A stretch of DNA of 64,000 nt from Tenrec ecaudatus (GCF_050624435.1 NC_134537.1:11962584-12026583); one strand, 5' to 3'. Positions 1 through 12,612 are shown, numbered from the stretch's first letter. The notes: generated by a model from the letters alone, not told the origin. Translations and numbers: made by a program.

Positions 1-129
1 ACACATGAGTATCTCTGGATTTGTTTCTCTAGTCAACTCAGACTAACACAGTTACACACCACAATTGAGTTTATTCTGACTTCTGGTATCCTTATCCTGC
101 ACAGTAAATCTTTGAATAGTTTTTGAATG

Positions 130-255
130 AAATGGTACCGTGAATCTTATGAGAGCAGACAGTCTCATCTTTCTCCCACTGAGTGTCTGGTGGGTTTGAA
201 CCACTGACCATGTGGTTACAGCCTAATGCTCACCTGATAATGCCACCGAGGCACA
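130..255 (-). repeat. AfroSINE (tRNA-derived SINE), partial
   Basis: Read on the minus strand it shows the SINE head (GGTGGCATTA...), then the promoter-box-like region with the TTCAAACCCACCAG motif and an AGACTG stretch. The same motifs recur in about 20 copies in this window. The family name is from recognition of the consensus; the 3' part is missing. Confidence 0.65.
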
Positions 256-1384
256 TGTGTTCAAGGCTATGCATCTCTTCTACAGTGGACGATGGGAAGT
301 TTTCACATCCCTTTGGTCTTGTGTCGGAGTGGCACAGTTCAGAGTAGATGGAGAAGAGGGACGGGAGGCAGAAGAGAGATTGAATCCAGGGCAATACTCA
401 GATGAGTGCTGAGAGCCGGATCAGGATGATGGAATCAGGAAGGAGGCAAGGCTGAGAGCTAGCACACTCTTTCTTTCTTATTAAGTGGTCACACTCCACC
501 CAGCAACTGTAATATCTTTTATTTCACAGAGCTGCACACGAAGGCCAATGAACTGTAGGAGGTCTGAGTGTGAAGTTCTGGAAAAGGGGTTCCCAGAGGG
601 TCTGCTTCTCACTGTCATTTAGCAAACCCTGGCCTCGAGTGGCCCACATTCGGAGCAGTACATGTAGTACTGCTGTTTGTACTGATGTTTCTGCCCACCA
701 TTAGTACTACCTGTAAGGAGGCGGAGGAAGGCTCTCTGTGTGGAAGCAGGCTGCGTGCGGAGTGTCCGGAGCATCTACATGGGTTTGGATTTGGACTGGA
801 GAAGGCTGACTTGCTCCCTGGAAGAAGGGCAGATCCTGAGTGTAAGTGGGAAGTAATGCATCCATGAGGAGAAGGAGGAAAAGAGAAAGGAGTCACCAGG
901 GAGAACAAATGAGACTCTAGGCTCTAGGGTGTGGTGGTCAAGGAAGTATTAAGATGGGAAGTGTCATCATTTCTAGGAAATGGTCTGTATTTCGATAACA
1001 TACAGTCTCGGCCATCACCCCGGATCCTCAGTAAAGTCTGATGTTCTGAGTATGGGAAAACTGAGAAATACCCTCCCAAACTGGAAACTAGGTTTATGAC
1101 AATATGTGCATTCCTCTTTGGCTCTTATTGTTCTGCTTTCTTATATTTTCACAGAGCCGTGCAGAGAACACATAACGAGATTGTTTTCGGTCTCATTTCA
1201 AGTATGACCACATTGATATTGGATTATGGAATTTTGTAATGACTATTGATAGATTTAGCTATAACACCATTAGGTGCTTTTTATGCTGCATTTTCTGTTT
1301 TCTTATTTTTAAAACAATATCCATTCTTGACTTTTCTTATGACAATTATTTATATAATAGACAATTCTAGCCAAGTCGTTGGCT
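256..1384. other. No gene or clear repeat recognised
   Basis: Non-repetitive sequence. The short open frames here lack splice-consistent structure or any protein family I recognise. The part after 1100 is AT-rich. Confidence 0.5.
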
Positions 1385-1572
1385 ACTGTAAGTGGTTAAT
1401 GTGTTTGGCTGCTAACTAAGAGCTTGGCAGCTCAAGTTGACCCATGGGAACCTCAGAAGACAATCCAGATGACCCACTTCTGAAAAATTAGCCCTTGAAA
1501 ACCTTATAGAACCTAGTTCTATTCTGACACAAGGGAGGTCACCATAAACCAGAGGCGGTGACAACTGGTTTG
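1385..1572 (+). repeat. AfroSINE-related SINE (variant body)
   Basis: It starts with a degenerate head (TGTTTGGCTGCTAAC) and has the variant body CTTCTGAAAAATTAGCC...GAAAACC also seen at 41274-41465. It ends near GACAACTGGTTTGA, equivalent to the usual GACGGCAACTGGTTT end. It is a diverged copy. Confidence 0.55.
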
Positions 1573-2207
1573 ATATTTTTTATGTGGTGTGTTAGTCTAC
1601 AGTTAATCAACACTTTATCCTCCTTCTGAATTATTTTAAACTTAATTTTAGTAGTAAAGTTTTGACAAAACAATTTTTTCTCCATTTTTACCTGAAATTG
1701 TCTGTGATTCTCTTTTGTTCTTGAAAAATAGTTTTGCCAACATAGAACTTTTGCTGGATTGAAAATTTTTTCCTTTCATATACATTGGGTATGCTATTTT
1801 TTTTCTTCCTGGATTTCTTTATTATAGTTGAGAGGTAAGCTATCAGTTAAATTATGGTTCATTTGTGTGCAATCTGTCTTTTCTCTTTGTCTGCTTTCAG
1901 AATGTAATTGCCTTTGATGCTATGGAAATTTATGATCCTACATAGTTATTAATATAAAAATGATCATGCTTTGAAGTTATTGAGGATCAATTTGAAGATT
2001 GGTGTATTTCTATCGATGTCTCAATTTTATTACTTTGAATATCATCTTTTCCTCAGTCTCTCTAGTGTTTCAGTTTAGAATCTTAATTACACTTGTAGCA
2101 AGTCTTCTAAATGTATACCCCCATCTATTAATCCCCTTTTCTATTTTGCATCATTGAGTAGTCCTTTCCAGAAATTTCATTTAATTCTCTAATCTCTATC
2201 TCCCAGT
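1573..2207. other. AT-rich sequence, possibly an old LINE-1 relic
   Basis: T-rich DNA resembling minus-strand LINE-1 sequence in composition and short word use, but too diverged to assign. No gene seen. Confidence 0.25.
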
Positions 2208-2397
2208 TTGATTTTTTTAAAACAATTTATTAGGGGCTCATACAACTCTTATTACAGTCCGTACATATACATACGTCAGTTGTATAAAGCACATCTGTAC
2301 ATTCTTTGCCCCAATCATTCTCAAAGCATTTGCTCTCCACTTAAGCCCTTTGCATCAGGTCCTCTTTTTTTCCCCCCTCCCTCCCCTCTCCCCCCTT
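2208..2397 (-). mobile_element. L1-type LINE 3' end, 5'-truncated
   Basis: The minus-strand copy starts at its A-rich tail (read as T-rich), followed by the conserved end ATTAGGGGCTCATACAACTC and the CTCTCCACTTAAGCCC block, and stops in the C-rich (antisense G-rich) tract. The same consensus recurs through the window. Confidence 0.8.
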
Positions 2398-3254
2398 GAT
2401 TTTATTTTTATACAAGAAAGATTGTGGGAAAATTCTCCTAGCTTTTAATTCCATGTCCCCCAAACGTTTTGAGCACTGTAATCTGCTGCTTAATGCATTC
2501 ATTGAATTACTAATTGCAGCTGTTAACCATTTTCAGCGGTTGCAATTGTATGCTTTATCTTGAATGCAGCCCTTTGTTTCCCTGTAGGTTCAGAATTTGT
2601 GATTAATTTGTCTCTATGCAGTCATTTAACGTACTTGTGGTCTCTATTGCTTTGCCAGCTCTGATTCACGGTGACTTCTTTCCTTACGTGTTTGTTATTT
2701 TTTGGTTGCAAGCTTCTAATTTCCCTGAGAATTCTATTTGTGGTGAGCTCTGAGGCCTGGATTAGAGTGAAATTTCTTGAGAGAGGATTCGCTTTGGCTT
2801 TTTGTAGTCTCCACCGACAGGCAGAGTTTATTTTTCGCCCTAGCTTCTCTCAGGACACCCCTCTTAGGGACCCATGGTAGATGGTCCCGGGCTTCCTGTT
2901 TAGCTCCCCTGCCTTCTACAGCCACCGAGGAAAGCACAGGGTCTACAAGGACTTCGTTCTGGCATTATCTTCCAGACAAGGGTTTCTGGTTTGTTTGATT
3001 TTTTTCCCCTTTTGGCCAGTCCTTAAATCAGCTTTTAAAATGTTTTACTGTTCATCTTTTAGCATACCATCCAGCATTTTGGTGGATTCAGTTGAAAGGA
3101 TTATCTACAGTGTCTAACTCTAAGGTCACTTCAATTTCTTAAGAAGCACACAATTCCTTTTTTTTAAAAAAATAAAAGCACACAATTCCTAATGGTAAAA
3201 ACCACCATTCCAAATTCCTATCTTTGTTAGCATTTAGGTTTTTTTTACACACAT

Positions 3255-3258
<4 letters not shown>
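2398..3258. other. No gene recognised
   Basis: AT-rich sequence with overlapping short open frames on both strands and no recognisable domain or splice structure. It may include an old LINE-1 piece, which I cannot support firmly. Confidence 0.4.

Positions 3259-3296
<38 letters not shown>
3259..3296. repeat. (AC)n microsatellite
   Basis: About 19 uninterrupted AC dinucleotides. Confidence 0.95.
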
Positions 3297-3298
<2 letters not shown>

Positions 3299-3484
3299 TG
3301 TTTCAGCTAGCTCTGATTCCTAATTGCAAGGAGCAATTGTGAGCCTCTAATTAACAGAGGTGTGAAAAACTGCTCCCCCATCTTCCCCAGACATTTATTT
3401 ACTCAATGCTTCATGCAAAGGAGTATAGTGATGATTTATTTTTCTTATGATAAGGCTGAATGCTAAGAATGATCTTAAACACCC

Positions 3485-4097
3485 CCTCCTAGAGGGGTCA
3501 CAGGGAGGAGATGAGCCAGTCAGGGTGCAGTACAGCACCGATGAAACATACAACTTTCCTCTAGTGCTTTGGTGCTTCCTTCCCCACTTATCACAGCCTC
3601 AATTCTACCTTACAAATCGGATAAGACTATAACATGCACACTGCTACAAACACAGGGAGTCCAGGGTAGATAAACCCCTCAGGGCCAACAACGAGAGGAG
3701 AGATACCAGGAGGATTAGGGGAAGGTGGGTGAGAAAGGCGGAATCAATCACAGGGATCACACTATAACCCCTTCCCAGGGGGAAGAACAATGGAAAAGTG
3801 GGCGAGGGGCGATGGAGGATCACGTAGACAGGAAAATAATAATCTGTAGCTTATCAAGGGTTTGTGAGGGAGGGTGGGTGGGGAGGAAAGAGGAAGAAAG
3901 GGGGAGCTTTGAAAATGATGATGGTGCATATGTGTAATTTTAAAAATGGGCAAAGAACTTGAATAGACATTTCACACACACACAAGATGTGCACATGAAC
4001 AAATGTACAAATGTGCTTGACACAATGGATGCATGGATGGATTGTGATAAGAGCTATATGAGCCTCCAATAAAATTATTTATTAAAAAACAAACAAC
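3485..4097 (+). mobile_element. L1-type LINE 3' end
   Basis: 5'-truncated copy in + orientation: AGTCAGGGTGCAGTA near the start, a purine/G-rich tract near 3840-3905, the terminal block ending GAGCCTCCAATAAAATT and an A-rich tail. A 5' truncation, a polypurine tract and AATAAA with a tail are LINE-1 hallmarks. It abuts an inverted copy at 4098. Confidence 0.85.
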
Positions 4098-5455
4098 ATT
4101 CTTTTTAAAAAAATCATTCTATTGAGGGTTCGTACAACTCTTATCACAATCCATCCATCCATCCATGTGTCAAGCACATTTGTACATTCATTGTCATCAT
4201 AATTCTCAAAACATTTTCTTTCTACTTGAGCCCTTGGTATCAGCTCCTCATTTTCCCCTCCCTCCCACCATTCCTCCCTCCCTCCCTCACTAATCCTTGA
4301 TCATTTATAAATTATTTTTTTTTTCATGTCTTATACTGTCTGATGTCTCCTTTCACCCACTTTTCTGTTGTCCATCCCCCAGGGAGGAGGCTACATGTAG
4401 ATCATTGTGATTGGTTCCCCTTTTTTCTCCCCCTTTCCCCTTATCCTCCTGGTATTTCGACTTTAATTATTGGTCCTGAGGGGTTTATCTATTCTGGATT
4501 CCCTGTGTTTCCAGCTCTGAACTGTACCATGTACATCCTCTGGTCTAGCCGGATTTGTAAGGCTGAATTGTGATCAAGATAGTGGGGGGCGAGGACAGGA
4601 AGCTTTAAAGAACTAGAGGAAAGTTGCATGTTTCATTGGTGGTATACTGTACCCTGACTGGTTCGTCTTCTCCCCATGACCTTCTGTAGGGGGATGTCCA
4701 GTTGTCTACAGATTGGCTTTGGGTTTCCACTCCACACTCCTTCACAATGATATGATTTTTTGTTCTTTAATACCTGATACTGATCCTATCAATACCTTGT
4801 GATCACACAGGAGAGTGTGCATCTTCCATGTGGGCTTTGTTGCTTCTCAGCTAGATGGCCGCTTGTTTACCTTCAAGCCTTTAAGACCCCAGACACTATA
4901 CCGTTTGATGGCAGGGCACCATCAGTTTTCTTCATCAGTTTTCTTATGCACCCTTATGTCTTCAGCGATCATGTCAGGAAGGTGAACATCATGGAACGCC
5001 AGTTTAATAGGACAAAGTGTTCTTGCATAAGGGAGTACTTGAGTGGAGGCCCAATGTCCATCTGCTACCTTAATACTAAACCTATTAATAGATACACAGT
5101 GATCTATTTCCTCATTCTCATATAAAATATATTTACATATATGCATGCCTGCATTTAGACCTCTATAAATGCCCTTTGCCTCCTAGTTCTTTCCTCGATT
5201 TCTTTTTACTTTCCTTTTGTCCCACTATCATGTTCAGCCTTCATTTGGGTTTCAGTAATTATTCTTGGTTACATTGCCCGTGATCAAGCCCTAACAGGCC
5301 TCCTACACACTCCTCACCACTGATTTGGATCACTTGTTGTTCCCTTGTCCCTGGGGTTGTTAACACCACTTCCTTTCCCCCACCCCCCTTCTCCCATGAC
5401 ACCCCGGACCATTGGCCCCGTTGTTTTCTCCTCCAGATTGTTTATCCCACGTATC
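4098..5455 (-). mobile_element. L1-type LINE 3' end, long copy (about 1.35 kb)
   Basis: Inverted copy starting at its tail (TTTTTAAAAAAATCATT) and running through the C-rich tract, the TTTAAGACCCCAGACACTAT block and on to about 5455. It is collinear with the + copy at 14505-15860. No transposase- or reverse transcriptase-like frame is present, so this is 3' untranslated sequence. Confidence 0.8.
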
Positions 5456-6085
5456 AAAAAGAATGGTCTTAAAAACATACAATGACAGCTCTTTAGAAGC
5501 TTATGTTTAATAAAAGGGACACGAGTTTCAAACTTACACTTGTGCTGTATTGCATAATCTTTCCCCCTTTCTATATTCATAGAATTTCCTTTTGATATTA
5601 TGTGTTCAACTCTCTTATAAGCATACAGACTTCAGCATTTTGTTGTGATTTCCCACATCATACAACTACAGAATCTCCAAGGCTTGCTAATTAACTCTCC
5701 TATAAACATTAGGTGTGAAACCTTCCTCAGTAACACCACCTTCTAGGTTTCTGAATTTCTTTATTTGCTGCCTGTGTTGTCAGGCTCCTTCCGCCTTCCT
5801 CGGCTCCCTTTGGAGATACGATTATTAGTAAAATCCCAGTCTCTACCAGGTTCAATGTCCTAAACGAAGTGTTAGAAAATGTCTTGGTTTTTGTTTTTGC
5901 CTCGCAGCCTACAATGAATCAAATGTGCCCGCATCCATTGTCCTACTTGTGGAGGTTAGGGAAGAAGCTCTATCTTGTTCATTTCTGTGTCCCCACTAAG
6001 TGCTTTAAAATTTAGAAGGAACTCTCTATATAAGGGCATGTCGAAAAACATTGCTACAACACCATAAAAAACACGATATATTGTT
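5456..6085. other. No gene recognised
   Basis: Mostly unique sequence. The last part (6045-6085) leads into the minisatellite and may share its parent sequence. Confidence 0.4.
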
Positions 6086-6460
6086 TCTCAATATATCCCC
6101 CATCTAGGTCTATGCATTTCTGAAGGCAATATTCTCAATATATCCCCCATCTAGGTCTATGCATTTCTAAAGGCAATATTCTCAATATATCCCCCATCTA
6201 GGTCTATGCATTTCTGAAGGCAATATTCTCAATATATCCCCCATCTAGGTCTATGCATTTCTGAAGGCAATATTCTCAATATATCCCCCATCTAGGTCTA
6301 TGCATTTCTGAAGGCAATATTCTCAATATATCCCCCATCTAGGTCTATGCATTTCTGAAGGCAATATTCTCAATATATCCCCCATCTAGGTCTATGCATT
6401 TCTGAAGGCAATATTCTCAATATATCCCCCATCTAGGTCTATGCATTTCTGAAGGCAATA
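6086..6460. repeat. 47-bp minisatellite, 8 units
   Basis: The word CATCTAGGTC recurs at 6101, 6148, 6195, 6242, 6289, 6336, 6383 and 6430, exactly 47 bp apart. Units are almost identical (one has TCTAAAGG for TCTGAAGG), implying recent expansion or homogenisation. Confidence 0.97.
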
Positions 6461-6574
6461 GTTCCATTTCTCAAACCCTTTGTGGAAAATTCTGTTCTTC
6501 TATTTAGACTACCCTAAAACAGCAGTTCTGGTATTTATTTATTAGACAGTTCTTTTTAATTCTTCTTTTTTAAA

Positions 6575-6722
6575 ATTAAAAGATCATTTTATTGGGGGCT
6601 CTGACACTCTTATAACAATCCATGCATCAATTGTATGCAGCATATTTGTACATATGTTGTCATCACTCTTTTCTAGACCTTTATTCTCTATTGAGCCCTT
6701 GGAATCGGCTCCTCTTTTTTCT
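6575..6722 (-). mobile_element. L1-type LINE 3' end, diverged subfamily
   Basis: Inverted 3' end with the usual TTTTATTGGGGGCTC start, but a distinct downstream block (CTCTATTGAGCCCTTGGAATC). The same variant block occurs at 60140-60350. Confidence 0.7.
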
Positions 6723-8621
6723 GGTATTTTTGAGGGACTCACGTGATGTACCTTTGAGGTGCTCTTTGGGGTGGGCTAAGGGTTCCCAATGACACTCTCA
6801 TAGGACAGCTCTTGGTACCCTAGAAAAATGAGTAAGTGCATTGGCACGATGAAAAACAAATTCTCTGTGTACCTTTCCGGGCTCCCTCCTCATCAGTGCC
6901 ATTGTCAACACTTCAAAAACGTTCTTCAAAAGCCCCTGTGATCATCCCGGGTCCTTTAAGACCACGGTTACCTTTTGGGATCTCCAAAAGGTGTCACCAT
7001 GACCTTCCGAGCTGATTAGCTCTTGACCTTGAGTTTGCCTGGCCCAGCAAATCTCCTTGGAAGGGATTGTTTTCATTGGCTCCTTTTCCCATTTTCCGGG
7101 GGAAGGCATGCTAATGAGACCGAGGTGAGCGTGTTACGGAGAGATCTTACCTGCAGCCATCCGTGATCACAGGGTCATGCTTACACGTGTTTCGTATGTT
7201 ATCTGTGTAGGGATGAACTAGAACCTCAGTAGCAGTACTTTTGATTTACATATATTGACTAGGGTAGAACCATTATTATGATTAATTATTGTTATTGGCG
7301 GGGGGATGAAAGATAATTAACATACAAATTTTGGAATACCGATTCAATCTGCCAGTGAGGTCATCCAGCTTTCCTGAGGATGAAAAACATCTGGGGTGAG
7401 GGGGGTGGTGGAGGGAAAATGGGGTGCAGGTGCGCTCAGAGTCTAGGGGAGGTGTCATTAAGAGATTCTCTCAACTTTAGGTCACCTGACAACCAAAAGT
7501 TTAAGTCTCCCGGGGACATATAGCGTGGGGGAATGGGACCCGAGTGTTTGCAGGGACCTGGGGAGTGAGCACTGGCCACCCCCAGGGCTGATCATTTTGG
7601 CGACAAGGTCCAGGAGAAGCTACAAGCGGGAGACCGTGGGGCTCCTGAGGCCCCAACCCCCAGGAGGGCACAACTCTGAGGTTCCTCTCCACAGCATTTT
7701 GTTCTCTCCAATTAACTGTGCATAATAACAAGGAGCGAAACCAAGTGATTTAAGTAATAATTTATCATATTCAGTTCACCATTAACAGCCATCTAGTGTC
7801 TCCTTTGCCCTTTTAAATGGGGCTTTGTTCTGCTGCCCTGCCCTTCTCCTGTGTATTCCCCAAGCTTTTAGTGAACGCTTCCCCTCCCTGCCTTCTTTTC
7901 CTCCCTCCCTCTCTTTGCTGGCCTTCCCTGAGCTTTGATGCATGTGCGTGTGCGTGTGTGTTTTCTGGAAGCAGCTGGACCGTCTTACATCTCGCACCCT
8001 TTGCCCTCTTTGAGAGGGGGATTGGATGTTCATTTATGAGCTTTCAACCCAGGCTTGGGGTGGGGAGATGCCTGGGGAAGGAAGTGCAGCCTTCACCCTG
8101 GACCAGCTTCCAAGTGGAGGTTCAACTTATTCCCACAATAACCAGCAGCCAGAGGCGGAGGGAGGCAGCAGACAAGTCAGTGTCGGTGATGGACAGTGGG
8201 GCCCACAGGGGTCTGCAAAGTCAGCCCTGCCTGTGAGAAGAGCGACAGGACGAACGAAAGCTTGAACGGAGTTCAAGTGCTGGTGTGGTTTTTGGTGAGG
8301 AGCAGAGGTGAAGCGGGGCACAGTGGGAGTGGAGGTGGGAGTTGGAGAACCAGCCTCTGGTAGTGGGTCTGGAGGCGTAGAGGCAGGGGAGAGTGCGGAC
8401 AAAGAGATGAGTCTCATCCGGTCAGTGGGGAGGTAGGACAGCCCTCGTCCTTGCTGCTCTCTCCTTTGGAGTGGTTTGAACCTGTGAGTCCTCCGGTCCT
8501 AACCCCATCACATCCAGGTGTGGGGAAACCAACCTTACCCAGGAGATCAGGCACTTGGCACTAGGGAAGGTTAAGGTTATCTGGATCTATTTCTGTTTGT
8601 GTGTCTATTCTGTTGGGCTTA
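6723..8621. other. Largely unique sequence, no gene supported
   Basis: The longest repeat-poor stretch in the left half. An open frame of 139 codons at 7817-8236 has low-complexity composition and no family I recognise, so I treat it as chance. No CpG-rich promoter signature was noticed. Confidence 0.45.
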
Positions 8622-8647
8622 TGTGTGTGTGTGTGTGTGTGTGTGTG
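8622..8647. repeat. (TG)n microsatellite
   Basis: Thirteen TG dinucleotides; a short (AAAG)n run follows at about 8700-8720. Confidence 0.9.
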
Positions 8648-8727
8648 CACGCTGCTGTAGAAGCTCATCAGAAACTGATCATTGAACTCGAAAACCAACA
8701 AGAAAGAAAGAAAGAAAGAAAAAAAAC

Positions 8728-8862
8728 TTACTGCCACCGAGTTAATACTGACTCATAGCAACCCTGTGGGTTCCTGAGTAGAAAGACCAGTCTTTCTCCC
8801 TTGGTGGTTTTGAACTGCTGACCATGTGATTGCAGCCCAACACGTAACCACTATACCGGCTG
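8728..8862 (-). repeat. AfroSINE, partial
   Basis: Minus-strand copy: GACTCATAGCAACCCTGTGG (3' part), then TTTTGAACTGCTGACC and AACACGTAACCACTATACC (head). An internal part is deleted. Confidence 0.75.
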
Positions 8863-9324
8863 TGTTTTTTTTTTTGGTTTTGAGGCTGTGAGACCCTGTC
8901 CCCTCACTGAGGTCCAGGGAGCAGCTCTGCTCTTACCTCAGTACCTGTCTGGTGGAGAATGGACTCACAGATGGGCACAAAGAGTAACTTGGGCCTTTGG
9001 AGATGCTGAGAGAATATCCATGAAACCCTGTCCCTTCAAGCCAGGCCCCCGACTCTGGGGGCACATGGAAGGGGCTTGGATCAAGGCATGCCTACAGTCT
9101 CCTGTACTGGCCTCTTCTCAACATGAAACGCCACGCTGCGTGTTGTAGGCAAGAGGTCTTGCTTACCTTCAGTCAGTCAAGGTGATTGATAAATGGACTG
9201 ACCAGGTCACAGATAATCCAAGGAAATGACCAGAGGAAGGAGAGGCAGCTGAAAGACCTCGATGGCCAAGCTTCTGAAATATGGGCACTTCAATGTATCG
9301 CTGGGATAGTGTCTTAAAAACCAG

Positions 9325-9866
9325 GCCACTCAATGAAACACACAAGTTCTTTAATGTGCTCCCCCCCACCCCACTATCATGGCCCCAATTCTGTCTTACA
9401 AATTCGGCTAGATGAGAGGATGTACACTGCTACAGCTAAGAGCTGGAAACACAGGGAATCCAGAACAGATACCTGCCCCCCATCCCCCGCCCCAGGACCA
9501 ATAATGAAAGTAGCAATACTAGGAGGGTAAGGGAAGGGTGTGTGTGTGTGGAGGTGGACATAAGGGGAACCAATCACAATGAATGACATTTAATTTAACC
9601 CCCTCCCAGGGCTGTATGTCAACAGAAAAGTGGGTGAAGGGAGACAGTGGTCAGTGTAAGACATGGAAAAAAAATTATAAATGATCAAGGGTTCATGAGG
9701 GAGGGAGGGAGAAAAAAAGATTTAGATTCCAAGGGCTCAAGTAGAAAGAAAAGGTTGTGAAAAGGATGATGGCAACTTATGTACAGATGTGCGTGACGCA
9801 ATGGATATATGGATGGATTGTGATAAGAGCTGTAAGAGCCCCCAATAAAATGATAAGCAAACAAAC
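9325..9866 (+). mobile_element. L1-type LINE 3' end
   Basis: Truncated + copy containing CACCCCACTATCATGGCCCC, the G-rich tract and the end GAGCCCCCAATAAAATGA. A short TG run lies inside the tract at 9539-9549. Confidence 0.85.
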
Positions 9867-9967
9867 AGGCCTCAAAACAAACACTAGCCTAAAAGTGTTA
9901 TGGGTTGTGTCTTCCAGCAATATGTGTTGTAAATCAATCCTAGCTTGACTATCAGTCCCTTGCGGAG

Positions 9968-10168
9968 GAGTCTGGCTGGCTTGCTGGTTAAGTGCTCAGT
10001 TGTGTACTGACGTATCCTCACTTCAAACCCACCAGCTGCTCTCTAAGTGGATTCTACTTCTTTCTGGAAAGATTTAAAGCCTTTGACGTCCCCTGGGGGG
10101 CATTTCTACTCTGTCCTACAGGGACGTTATGAGTTGGAATCTATTTGATGGTGATGGGTTTCATTCAC
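9968..10168 (+). repeat. AfroSINE, near full length
   Basis: Head (TGCTGGTTAAGTGCTCAG), TTCAAACCCACCAGCTGCTC, then the body ending TCTACTCTGTCCTACAGGGA and GAGTTGGAATCTATTTGATG. This copy shows the family's full order of blocks. Confidence 0.8.
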
Positions 10169-10521
10169 CTGTGGCTATAATCCCTTGTCTGCCACTAAAA
10201 TAAAATAGCAAACATTAAAAAAGGTAGGATTTAGATCATTATCTTTGTGGACTGATTATTTTTGCCAAGGTGACCTTGGTGCCTCTTGAGACGATGATCC
10301 GGAATCCTCGCCTTTAGTGGCTGGGTCCCTCAGGGTGTTAGGTTATGTCTAAGAAGTGGTCATACCTTTGCCCCCTGCATGCTCTACTACATTCATGTTC
10401 ATGTTTCCAGCTTAGGGGAATGCATACATGGTCACACCTGGTGTGAATAAAATATGACTATATAAGAGTGGATCTAGTGCCATTACCTGTTCATCTTGCA
10501 TACCTTTTATTGTTCTTGTAA

Positions 10522-11045
10522 TGTGTTAGTCTGGGTACTTTAGAGAAACAGATCCACAGAAATTCATGTATAAGAGAGAGTTTTATATAAAGGTTAAGTG
10601 TGCATCAAAAAAACATCCCAACCCTGTGCTGCCCAAGACCACAAGCCCAACATTAACCCATTAACGCATATGTCTAACTCCAAACCACAAGGTCCTCCTC
10701 CATCTCACAGAACACACACAATGATGCTGACTGCAGGAGGAAAGTTGAGTCAGTGAACGTGTAAGCATCTCAGCTCTGGCAGGGGTCTCCACACGGCTGC
10801 TCCAGCACCCAGGGAAGCATTGGGGTAGGTCCACGTGGCTTCTCAGGGATGTCTTGCAGGAAGTGAGCCTTGCCAACTGAAGCAGGGAACTGGCTAAGGC
10901 AGCTGCACTCTGATCTGATCATCAGAAAGCAAGAGACCCGAGAACTAGAAAGGTGAGGCTCACTGAGCCATTTATCCCTCTGCCCTTAAATTAACCCCAC
11001 ATGTGATTATCAGCCAGGTTGGCACAATAAACTTTAACTATCTCA
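10522..11045 (+). mobile_element. Solo-LTR-like element, family B
   Basis: 524-bp element starting TGTGTTAGTCTGGGTAC and ending AACTATCTCA, with a TATA-like TTTATATAAAGG near the 5' end and CACAATAAA near the 3' end. It is collinear with 18759-19273. Flanks TGTAA and TGCAG agree at only 3 of 5 positions, so the target duplication is eroded or absent. No internal retroviral genes are seen. Confidence 0.65.
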
Positions 11046-11202
11046 TGCAGGATTGTGGTTATTACAGGATTTGGGGTATTATGTACTCTCTTCTTCGAGA
11101 TAAGAGATTAAACAAGCAAGTGACCAAACAGAGATGGGGGATGAGAGATATGAGGATCTCTTAGGAGCAGAAACTCAGAGACAAGGACCTTTCTCTAGAG
11201 TC

Positions 11203-11204
<2 letters not shown>

Positions 11205-11252
<48 letters not shown>
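11205..11252. repeat. (GA)n microsatellite
   Basis: About 24 GA dinucleotides without interruption. Confidence 0.95.
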
Positions 11253-11256
<4 letters not shown>

Positions 11257-12612
11257 CTTTAAAACAGACACCCTCCATTTGGATTTCTAGCTTCTTATGG
11301 CGAGAAACCAATTTCCGTTTGTTAAAGCCACCCAATTGTAAGGTCATCGCACCTCCTGATAACGAATGGTCAGGTCAACACCTCTAGATAGGTGAGATAG
11401 TCAGGATCCACTTTTACTTTCTACAATAGCAGGTGAAACAGACTGCACAATAAAATAAAACAACATCATTTTCAAACTTCCAAGCATGGGGTTCCCAGGA
11501 GATGGAGAAATGTGTACTTTTGCTACAATGTCTTGGAAAGCACACGTTTGAAACAACCGCCCAGGTAAATCACTTGATGAGAGTAGGCGCTCAAATGCAC
11601 CCATTAAGAAAACAGAAACGAGATGGAGAGGATGCTTTTAAAATGGTGAGGCTTAAATCACCAAAAGAAATAGCCTCCTTCCTGGGGGGAAACGGCAGGA
11701 GAGGGAGGTGGCCAGCTGGGCCTGAGGGTTCAGGCGGGGTACCGGGGCAGAAGGCCTGTCCAATCCCCCTGGCTCTCCCATGGAAGCATCAGGGCGACCT
11801 GGTTGCTCACTGGCGCTTCTGTGAGTGGACTGTCCGAAGGAGCAGGCGGAGCAGCGGAGGATGCAGGACACAGGCGGTGCACGTCTGGGCTACGGTAAAA
11901 AGGAACCACCGGGTCACCGTGACTTCTGTAAAATGAAGGGACTTTTGGTGTCCCCCATGTTAGACAGAGATGTGCACCCCAGAAAGGTTAGACTTTCCCA
12001 AGGCCACATGGCAAGCTAAGGAGGAAGGTAGCTTCTGAGTTCTTCTGGGATGCTGCCATTTTGTTTCTGACCTTGAACCTCAGCTCTCAGACGTGGTCTC
12101 TCTTCTTATGCACGTTGTGAATCCGTTTCCAGATGCCTATACATGTGTGCCGAGAAACGCCGCTCTCCATGTCCTGTGTAATCAGGAACAAGCAGAGAGT
12201 GAAAGCTGAAATGATCCAACAGCGGGGGTGTCCTGAGGTTGAATTGCTTCCGTTCTTCAGGGGACATGTTGCTACAGCCCGGGACCATGTGCAGTCCCGC
12301 AGGAATAGCCGGGAAGCGCTTGTGGCTTCACTGCCTGGCCAGCTGCATCTCTTCCTGCAGCAAGAGTCCAGCTCTGCTCTTCCCACTATTTCCCAAAGGG
12401 GTGGCCATGCAGATGCCTGAATTTAGTTTTCTTCTCTTCTTGTTTTTTTGTTTGTTTTGAAGATTTTTGTAAAACTGTAGCAAATACATAGATGATCTCA
12501 AAAACGTTTGCCATGACAACCTTTTGAATGTACAATTCAGTGGCATCAGTTACATTCGCCAAGTTGAACGGCTGTCATCCCTACCTGTTTCTACATTTCT
12601 TCATCTCCCTTC
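11253..12612. other. Mostly unique; possible MIR remnant
   Basis: No gene recognised. CTTTCCCAAGGCCACATGGC near 11990-12012 resembles the conserved core of an ancient MIR SINE. The 144- and 129-codon open frames nearby and downstream show no known domain. Confidence 0.35.

Noticed and set aside
6086..6460. CRISPR-like regular spacing
   Set aside because: Units are contiguous 47-bp tandem copies without unique spacers, in a mammalian nuclear genome.
7817..8236. 139-codon + open frame in repeat-poor DNA
   Set aside because: Low-complexity composition, no recognised domain, overlapping open frames on the other strand and no splice support; consistent with chance.
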